Positions 56,901-64,000 of a stretch of DNA of 64,000 nucleotides are shown piece by piece. Position 1 is the stretch's first letter; each line of letters opens with the position of its first letter. The translations under genes and the position numbers were made by a program. The stretch comes from Gordionus sp. m RMFG-2023 (taxonomy: Eukaryota; Nematomorpha; Gordioida; Chordodea; Parachordodidae): NCBI RefSeq assembly GCF_954871325.1, contig NC_088775.1, positions 70,905,561 through 70,969,560 of the forward strand. Direction: 5' to 3'. The notes under the pieces were generated by a model that made no database searches, had not been told where the DNA came from, and saw only the letters and a program-made list of their open reading frames with translations.

Positions 56901-59300
56901 TTTATATTTGTTGACCTGCCAATCTGACAGGTGATGTGTTTGTGTTTATAAAAATTCTAGCACAAATTTAAAAATTTCTGAAATGAAAATTTAAATTTTT
57001 ATTTGCCACATTTTTTGAATCTCACGAAAAGTTTATTTTTTGAATCTCATAATAAATTATATTATTTTCACAAACCAGAGGTATATAAAAATATATTACA
57101 TCTCTACAATAATTATTGTTAGCTAGCCTAATTATGTTAGAGGAGAATGCTTCTGATGAAATTATGCTTGATGTTGAAGATGAGAAAATTTCCTCACAAA
57201 AGAGAGCAATCATATGAGATCAATATCAAATCCTTAAAGACGGTGAAAAGGCTGCTTGCAATCATTGCAAGAGTATTATAAAATGTAAAGGCAAAACAAC
57301 ATCTCCTCTTATTAATCATTATAATCGGTTTCATTCATACCTTAGTAAAAAAAATAATAAAATTGACATTTTTTTAAAGTCTACACCAAATTCTTCAAAA
57401 AAAATTAATTTTAAGGATAATTTATTATAATTATTTATAAATAATAATATACCTTTAAAAATTATTAATTTAAATGATTTTAAAAATTTTATAAGTGATC
57501 TTGATTGTTCTGTAAAATCAATATGCTCCAATACTCTTAAATTGCACATGTATAATACATTTGCAGAAAAAGAACAGTTGGTAAAGGAAATAAAAATAAA
57601 AGTCAGATTAATTTTTCATCTGACATTTGGACTAGCCCAACACAGGTTCCTTTTTTAGGGCTAACAGCCCATTTTATTGATGATAATTTTAAAATAAATA
57701 ACATAATTTTGGATGTCAGTCCAATAAATGAAACACATTCAGGCGAAAATATATTTAAAGCCTTTGTTAAAATAATTAAAAATTATAATTTAGAGAATAA
57801 AATTTTTTACATAACTTTAGATAATGCAACTAATAATAAAACATTTATTGATACCTTTTCTTTAAAATATCCATTAATAAAAATAGGGCACATCCGATGC
57901 TTTGCCCATGTAATTAATTTAATATCCAAAGAAATATTAAAAATTTTAGATCCTTCAATTCTAAAACTAAGAAACATTATTAGAATGATTCGTAATTCCC
58001 CTAAAAAATATTAAATTTATTAAAAAATATATGTAGTTCCCTACACCCTCCCCTAAATTTTTTAAAACCAAAATTGGATTGTGAAATAAGGTGGAATAGC
58101 ACCTACCAAATGATTGAAAGGGGTTTATTGTTAAAGCCTGCTATAACAAAATTAGTTAATGAAGTAATAACTAATATTAAAATTCTTCAAGAAAAACAAA
58201 TATAAGAGGTAAACTAAAATTTATAATTAGGTAATAATATAATACTTTGGTAACAAATAGGAAGAATGGGAGGATCTTATAAAAATTAAAGCTATACTAT
58301 TGCCTCTATATGAAACTATAAATATGGTATGTGGGGAGAATTATCCTACTTATAATTTGGTTATACCTTATTATATTTTAATTCTTGAACATCTAAAAAA
58401 TGAAAAACCTGGTTTCCATAAATCCTTTAACAATAGTTTCAAAGTAGTATGTGATAAATTGTTGGGCTATTATAATTTAACTGCCGATGATGCAATAATA
58501 ACCACAATATTAGATCCCAGGCTTAAATTAGAATATTTTAAATCAATATCTGTTGATTATGATATTGATATATCCAAGTTAATGGACAAATTTAAAGAGA
58601 TTTACAATAGATATACAGGTATTTAATTTACCCCCATTTAGATATGATTTTATTTTATAAGCTCATAAATATAACTATCAAACAAATAAGGATAAAATTC
58701 AACAAAACAGGCTAGACATTGTTTTTAAACAAAATTATATTCAACTGTGTGAAATAGATTTTAATCTGAGTGAACCAAGAGCAAAGAGTGATACTGACCC
58801 GTTAATGTGGTGGAAAGTAAATGCATATCGGGTCCCCATACTCTCGAAAATGGCAAGGGGTATATTTTATTATTCGTAATAGTAAATTATTCAATTCGTT
58901 AATGCACTATTCGATTCGAATTCGTTTTTGAATAGGCCTACTCAACGTATTGAGCGTTTATGGAGGAATCTATTGAGGAGCATCCCCAGAATTGGAAGAA
59001 AATCTTCCTCTTATTTATATATATGTGAATTTGAATTATTATTACATAAAAAAATTTCCACCCATATCCATACGATCGCATATTTATTATTTTTAAATAA
59101 AAAAAAATTTAAAAATAAAAAAATGATATTAAAATTTTCCCCGAGTTTCAGTGAGTCCAAAAAATTATACCTAATACGTCTCCCATAACTTCCACATTTT
59201 TTTTATCTTTGATAGGGTTACTAGTTGGGTTGGCCAATATCATGGCTAAATGTGATCGCCATTCAAAAGCGTTGACTTTCGAAAAGGAAGCAAGTTGTAT
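47911..59300 (-). CDS. Sec16: Sec16, C-terminal half, ten exons
   Basis: Sec16 organises ER exit sites and COPII coat assembly; its central domain (ACE1) binds Sec13 and its C-terminus binds Sec23. Exons in transcript order: 59300-59171 (IQLASFSKVNAFEWRSHLAM), 54040-53929 (SASHLCYILAREKFGAYTDK), 52647-52470 (LPFNKFLNVEAIRLTEIYEY), 50978-50892 (AYRYIETISKAIVYQPQTYD), 50359-50213 (IACRLKYTDANLC, then SPSWLFDL), 49977-49713, 49595-49153, 49018-48818, 48617-48507 (KGWFGGIINKILPKGPNEMI, LPDDSKKT), 48324-47911 (ILWNEDKKRWENSDGTAPED, MVPPPPSDD, then an Asn/Gln-rich tail). Every junction is phase-consistent. The ACE1 helices match Sec16 (WR.HLAM, MGD.L, HLCY, SLPF.KF.NEAI-like) and GWF...LPDD..K.IVW is the Sec16 C-terminal signature. 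Middle exons 49977-48818 are Ser/Asn/Pro-rich linker. N-terminal exons lie beyond the right edge. The 5.1-kb first intron contains a fold-back element and a hAT. Confidence 0.92.
51569..51751 (+). other. Unassigned ORF within a Sec16 intron
   Basis: Plus-strand frame with RKQVVKKWYVYIGGDWVPKK, then SRQGNNIYAIPQREIRKI. It is antisense to Sec16 in the intron 52469-50979. No domain is recognised and no terminal repeats frame it. It may be a transposon remnant or chance. Confidence 0.2.
54566..54727. mobile_element. 162-bp CAGAGACC-family element
   Basis: Starts CAGAGACCTGCAGAGGTACC, ends CTGCAGGTCT, and is flanked by perfect ATTTAAAT duplications (54558-54565 and 54728-54735). The 8-bp duplication supports a hAT-type mechanism for this family. 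It lies inside the fold-back element. Confidence 0.75.
56014..56150. mobile_element. 137-bp palindromic MITE at a TA site
   Basis: The ends CAGTGTTG/CAACACTG and an almost palindromic body (AAAACATTTCCATATTTTTT and its inverse) are flanked by TA on both sides. The pattern suggests a Tc1/mariner-type MITE. It is inserted in the right arm of the fold-back element. One half of it also appears at 121-176. Confidence 0.75.
56763..58940 (+). mobile_element. 2.2-kb hAT element with perfect target duplication
   Basis: The inverted ends TAGGCCTATTCAAAAA are flanked by CTCAACGT at 56755-56762 and 58941-58948. ATTCG-rich subterminal repeats occur on both sides. It encodes a degraded transposase (57134-58870). 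It lies in the first readable Sec16 intron, antisense to the gene. Confidence 0.92.
57134..58870 (+). pseudogene. hAT transposase with BED finger, degraded
   Basis: ATG at 57134 begins MLEENASDEIML. A BED zinc finger follows (GEKAACNHCKSIIKCKGKTT, then LINHYNRFHSY), with TGA replacing a likely Trp just before it (57215-57217). After a frame change come SDIWTSPTQVPFLGLTAHFI and the open stretch 57709-58014 (LDNATNNKTFIDTF, GHIRCFAHVINLISKEIL). Then 58300-58626 (YYNLTADDAIITTILDPRLK) and SEPRAKSDTDPLMWWKVNAY near 58770-58840. The frame ends at MARGIFYYS, so the last part of the dimerisation domain (the usual PA.S...ER.FS motif) is missing. Family identity is clear; activity is very unlikely. 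Confidence 0.85.
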
Positions 59301-59309
59301 CTGCTAAAA

Positions 59310-59595
59310 AATTTAAATACAATATACCATTTTTAATTGTTAAATACTAGTGTTATGTGTATCGTTTTATAGGTATAGTGTGGAGTCATTTTGTATGATA
59401 AACATTTTATTTGTGATTAATATTTTTTTGATTTTTTTGCGCATTCATTCTTTTAATATATTATAAAAATTGCTATTTTTATATTAATATTATTAATCAA
59501 TTTATATTTCTTTTATAGTAGATATATATATATATATATAGATAAAAAAACGAAATAAAAACATTGTCGTTTTTCCAGATTTTCTTTATTTTTTT
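59310..59595. other. Sec16 intron, nothing recognised
   Basis: AT-rich sequence with a TA microsatellite at about 59521-59541. The acceptor before the exon starting at 59300 is a NAGNAG site (TTTTTAGCAG). Confidence 0.45.
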
Positions 59596-60464
59596 CAGAG
59601 ACCTGCAGGCCCGGCCCTATGAATTATAATATTCGGCAATTAGATATGGTTATAATGATTATATATAGTTATGATTAATATAATGTTTGGTGAAAGTTAA
59701 CACTATCTAACACTCATAGTATCTATTACATAATATAAATATAGGTTTCCTGCCATGGAATAAATATGCAGAGGATTAAATACATTATTATATAATATGT
59801 TATATATTTTATTAATAAAAATATCAGTTTTATTTTTTGTATAAATACAATTAATATAGTATATTCTCAAAATATTATTTACCCAAATTTTTTATAGTAT
59901 CAATTTGTAATATACTAAATATCTGTTTAGAATAAAAAAATAAATAATATGAGGGTTGTTAAACGGCTCGTTTTGAGCCGATTTTTAAAAACGGCTAACT
60001 CAGTTTTTTATCCAGAAAAATATTATGCAAGCCTGAAAATTTTGCTCATAGAAGGAGCAAAGGTCTAGACATATAGTACCGAAATTTCGAGGCTTAGTCA
60101 ATATTTTTCTGGCGAAAATATTGAGTTAGCCGTTTTTAAAAATCGGCTCAAAACAAGCCGTTTAACAACATTAGCTAATATGCTTGCTTATTAAATGATA
60201 ATACTCGCCAAAAAATATGATAAAATACCAAATAGATGAATTTTTTGTATATACCAGGTCGAATATAATTTTAAAAAATTCCGAGCAGAGATTTTTTTTT
60301 TAAAATCCAAGCCGGGCCGGGCTTCTCAAAATTCTATTTTAAATATCAGGGCCGGACTTGGCCTAAAATTTTTAAACCCGAGCCGGGCCGTAGAAATTTT
60401 TTAAAAAAAAATCCGGGCAGGGCCGAAAATTTTTTAATCCGGGCCGGGCCGTGCAAATTGTCTG
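59596..60464. mobile_element. 869-bp CAGAGACC-family element
   Basis: Starts CAGAGACCTGCAGGCCCGG and ends GTGCAAATTGTCTG. It is flanked by ATTTTTTT at 59588-59595 and 60465-60472. Homopolymer flanks make the duplication weaker evidence here. Spaced GGCCGGGCC motifs fill the right half. It is interrupted by the MITE 59951-60173. Confidence 0.65.
59951..60173. mobile_element. 223-bp MITE with long palindromic ends
   Basis: Long inverted arms: GTTGTTAAACGGCTCGTTTT, GAGCCGATTTTTAAAAACGG and a CTAACTCA block, and their inverse at the right. Flanks AATAATAT and GCTAATAT share six of eight bases. It belongs with the hAT-type ends carrying GTTGTTAAA. Confidence 0.75.
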
Positions 60465-60734
60465 ATTTTTTTTTATTATTTTTCTGGCAAAATGTTTTGG
60501 GAAAAATAAAAAGTTGAAAGAAAACTAAAAAGGAATTGATATTTTTTTAAACCCCTCATTAAGGTAAAAAACAATATTTGATTAAAATTTAACAATTAAA
60601 TATATATATAATTTATAATTTTTTTTGGAAATAAAAATTTAATTTAAAAATAAAACTATCCTTGGTTAAAACATTAAAGTGGTGGCCAAGACTGTTCTAC
60701 GATTCTCGTTTTGGAATAAAGTTTGTGGTACAGG
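60465..60734. other. AT-rich sequence, nothing recognised
   Basis: Non-coding stretch between the CAGAGACC-family element and the tandem arrays. No Sec16 exon was found here. Confidence 0.35.
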
Positions 60735-60883
60735 GATTAATATAAAGGCCATAGTGGCAGGTTTGCATCAGAGCAAATTCCAGTGATTAATATAATTGCC
60801 TTAGGGGCAGGTTTGCATAAGCGCAAATAGGAGGATTAATAGAAAGGCCATAAGGGCAGGTTTGCATCAGAACAAATTCGAGG
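60735..60883 (+). repeat. Three-copy 50-bp tandem repeat
   Basis: Three adjacent units share GGATTAATATAAAGGCCATA and GGCAGGTTTGCATCAGAGCA with minor changes. The array precedes a second array and the retroelement coding region. Confidence 0.75.
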
Positions 60884-60894
60884 AATTTATCTAT

Positions 60895-61175
60895 ACTAAT
60901 AGGTTCCGGGTACACGGAAGTTCTGCCCAAATTTTTATTAAAAAAACCAGTTACACGGAAGTGCAAAATTTTTATTGAATAAGCCAGTTACACGGAAGTG
61001 CTGCCCAAATTTTTGCATATATAAACCTATTAGACGAAAATCACCCAATTATATAAGCCAGTTATACGGAAGTGCTGCCCAAATTTTATCAAATTTAAAA
61101 TAGTTATAAAAATTTATGAAATTTGTTTTATTTTAACTTATTACACAGAAGTGCTGCCCAAATTTTATTAAGTTT
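60895..61175 (+). repeat. Tandem array of GTTACACGGAAGTGCTGCCC units
   Basis: Six units of variable spacing (about 35-75 bp) share AGCCAGTTACACGGAAGTGC followed by TGCCCAAATTTTT. The last unit runs directly into the zinc-knuckle remnant at 61160. The array may be part of the untranslated leader of the retroelement or a separate minisatellite. Confidence 0.7.
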
Positions 61176-64000
61176 TGAATGTGGAAAATATGGACATATA
61201 GCCTTATATTGCCCGGGTAAACGAGAAAAATTGCGTTGTGCGGGTTGTGGAAGATTTGGGCATGGACACAATAAGAGGAGTGTAATACTGGAACTTATGA
61301 TACCAGGCAGGGTTTCCCACAAAAAGGAATGGGACAAAAAACTTCGAATGTGCCGACTATTGAGAGTGAGAGAAGCAAAGGAATCGTGGTATTTAGTGTA
61401 AAAGAAACCGAGGAACAAAATGTGGAGTGCTTTAGATGTTGTAAAAGAGGACATATGGTGACTATATGATAGCAATAAAAATACTCGGTTCCGGGCGAGG
61501 AGATTAGAAAAGATGGGCAAAGTGGGTTCTCATAAAGAAATAAAAATAATGGGATGTGTAAATATGATACAAGAAAGAATAGTACATGACCCATGTCCAA
61601 GAGTAATGATAAATTTTAAGGGGAGTTTGGTACCAATGTTATTTGACACGGGAGCGGCTATTTCGGTAATTGGATACAATAAATATAGTATTTGGCCTGA
61701 TGAGATGATTGAAAATGAAGGATTGAGAATACGACAATTCGATAGATCTCAAGTATCTGTAATGGGGAGATTTCAAATAGAAGCAGTGTTGGGAGAAAGA
61801 GTGGAAATTATTAGATTTATGGATTATTAATAGGAGGGTTGAAGCGGTGATTGGGTGGGATTAGATCACCCGAATAGGTCCATGGTATAGTTTTGGGGGA
61901 GTATTTTCATGGTGTGGGGAGGGGGTATTGTGCCAATAACTAGTGAGGAATATACGATTATGGCATTGAGTGAGAATGTGTTGCGGGGAGTTGAGACCAT
62001 GTTTAATGGGGAACTAAAGTGGAATAATTCTAGAAGAGAAATCGGGGGGACTCATTGGAGAGTTATCGGGGGAACTAATTGGTGAGTAATAGGGGAGACT
62101 CATTGGGGAATATCAGGAGAGGAATTTGGGGGAATAGTTCTAGGGGAATAATTGATGCTAATAGGTTTAAGGAGAAAATCGGGGAGAATAATTCCAGAGG
62201 AGAAATAGGGAAAGAATGGACGATAGAGGTTAAAAAGGAGATGGAACGAAAAAGTGGAGGAAAAGCAGGTATTCGAGGAGTGGAGATGGAAATGAGTCTG
62301 AGTAACGGAGCGGAATTGCAGAATGAAGAGAGGGAATTAGGAATGATTAAAGTGCGAGAAGGAGAGCGTAAATTAGCGGATAATTATCAGGAAATTTTCG
62401 ATGAAGAATTGGGGTGTCTGAAAGATTATGAAGTAGATATAAAATAAAGGAGGGCTGTGTGCCAAAATTTTGTGGATTGCGGCGAGTACCGTTTGAGTGG
62501 CGAAGAGAAGTGGAAATAGAATTGGATCAATGGGTAAAGAAGGGAATTGTATGTCCTGTGGAATATAGTGAGTGGGCAACACCGCTGTTGCCGGTAAAGA
62601 AGGCCAATGGAAAGCTCCGTTTGTGAGCAGATTTGCGGGTCACGCTAAACCCGTGGGTTGTAGAAGTGAAATATCCATTGTCGCAAATTAAGGATATTAG
62701 CCAGTCTAAAGGGAAGTATATATTTTTCAAATGCCTACTTACAATTGGGGGTGAAGCCAGAAGTACAAAATTTATTGACCATTACGACGCCGAAAGGATT
62801 GTTTACGTTTTGTAGATTGTCCTTTGGACTTAGTGTATCAGCTCCTATTTTTCAGCGAACTATGGCTGCCGTTTTTCAAGGCCTAGAAGGAGTTTTCCAC
62901 TACATGGACGATGTGTTAGTAACGGGGGTGACTCCTGAGCAGCATACCCAGAGATTAGAGGAGGTATTCCGAAGAATTAAGGGTAAAGGATTGCGGGCAA
63001 GTGCCGAGAAGAGTGTGTTGGAAATATCAGAGATGGTGTATCTAGGACACAAGATTAATGAAAGAGAGGTGAGACCGCTGGATAAAAATATGGCAAGAAT
63101 AACTAATATGTTGAGACCGAAAAATAAAGTGGAAGTGTAGGCCTTTCTAGGGATGGTAAATTATTATCACCGATTTGTGGAAGGTTTTGCGCAGATAGCG
63201 CCGCGGCGCCTGTATAAATTACTGAAAAAGAGAGAACGATTTGAATGAAAGGGAACAGGAAAGAAGGTTTGAGGAGCTAAAATGTCGAATTGGGAGAGAA
63301 CCTATTCTAGTATGCTTTAATAACGATTTGGAGGTGGTTTTGGCGGTAGATGCGTCCAGTAAAGGTGTAGGAGGAGCGTTATTACATTGTGTAGACGGCC
63401 TGGAGAGACCTGTTTTGTTTTTCTCAAGAATTTTTAGGGCGGCGGAAACTAGATATTCGGTTATCGAGCAAGAAGTGTTGGCCGTTATTTTCGGATAAAA
63501 AACATGCCGAGAGTATTTAATAGGGCGTAGATTCATGGTATATACGGACCACAAACCGCTGGTGCATCTGTTCAAGAAGGATAATAAAGAGCTAATGTTG
63601 TCGCCTTACTGGTGGGCAATTTTGACTAACAATTAAAATATCGGCGGGGAAGAGAAAATTATTTACCGGATATTCTTTCTAGATGTGGAGCGGGAAGGAA
63701 TTATGAGGATAGTGAGTCAAAGGGTATGGAGGAGGAGGATGAGCAAGGATTGATTAGGGCTATGGTAGGAATATCTAAAGGAATGCCACATTAAAGGATC
63801 GCGAATTAACTCGTATCAAAGTATGCATAAATAGGCGAAAGACATGGCGAGATGGAGACAAAACTTTCAAATATATAGAAAAAGATTTGGCCATAATAGA
63901 TGAATTCATACGAAGGAATAGAGGTGTAGTGCCGCTCAAATTAAGGGATGCTGTGTTGACAATGATTCATGCTGGGCATCAAGGTGAGGAGAGGATGAAG
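61160..64000 (+). mobile_element. Broken Ty3/gypsy-type LTR retroelement, runs off the window
   Basis: Recognisable parts in order: zinc-knuckle remnant of Gag (61170-61270), aspartic protease (61513-61830, LFDTGAAISVI), a linker-like region (62079-62447), reverse transcriptase (about 62460-63140, with YMDDVLVTG), RNase H (63241-63600, LAVDASSKGVGGALL and VYTDHKPL), and the start of integrase with its zinc-binding N-terminal domain (about 63790 to the edge). Order protease-RT-RNase H-integrase is that of Ty3/gypsy. No LTR was recognised. The copy is broken, with on the order of ten interruptions, so it is an old fossil. A related Gag fragment is at 31042-31865. Confidence 0.85.

Noticed and set aside
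60665-61160. LTR of the right-edge retroelement
   Set aside because: Only tandem arrays are seen here; no TG...CA-bounded long repeat could be paired because the other end lies outside the window.
1-64000. CRISPR arrays, bacterial operons, rRNA genes
   Set aside because: No regularly spaced identical repeats with unique spacers and no Shine-Dalgarno/operon structure. Spliced animal genes show that this is eukaryotic nuclear DNA.

Overview
The window comes from an AT-rich (roughly three quarters A+T) animal nuclear genome. Three spliced host genes can be read: the 3' end of a Rab GDP-dissociation inhibitor (+ strand, 1737-6585), nearly all of a muscle troponin I (+ strand, 36606-43266), and the 3' half of the ER-exit-site scaffold Sec16 (- strand, 47911-59300). 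Troponin I points to a bilaterian invertebrate with striated muscle. The sequence alone does not fix the phylum. The genes have short exons (22-443 nt). Introns are either very short (47-200 nt) or several kb long and packed with transposons. All coding exon junctions were placed by phase and by protein similarity recalled from memory; no alignment was run.

Layout. 1-1735: a GC-richer subrepeat block and a hAT relic. 1737-6585: the last two recognisable Gdi exons, separated by a 4.5-kb intron that holds a minus-strand hAT, an internally deleted piggyBac and another hAT fragment. 6973-10596: a hAT relic with two nested MITEs. 10616-19912: a multi-layer nest of hAT elements, including an almost intact 2.6-kb hAT (11367-14010), a LINE tail, a second copy of the GC-rich block and a CGTA-type MITE. 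20560-27700: gene-poor sequence with repeat ends, a MULE relic and a possible Helitron end. 27730-30182: an IS630/Tc1-like transposon interrupted near its own start codon by a very young 810-bp relative. 30575-36000: a GC-ended element carrying a fossil retroelement zinc-knuckle gene, plus a hAT relic. 36606-43266: troponin I. 44241-46565: a large inverted-repeat (fold-back) element between two convergent genes. 47911-59300: Sec16, whose 5.1-kb intron contains a second fold-back element and a 2.2-kb hAT with perfect 8-bp target duplications. 59596-64000: a repeat-family element, tandem arrays, and a broken Ty3/gypsy-type retroelement running off the right edge.

The three host genes are unrelated (vesicle traffic regulation, muscle contraction, COPII budding), so no operon or shared system is implied. 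The dominant process here is repeated insertion of small cut-and-paste DNA transposons, mostly hAT, into intergenic and intronic DNA. Many still show diagnostic target-site duplications, so the insertion order can be read directly.
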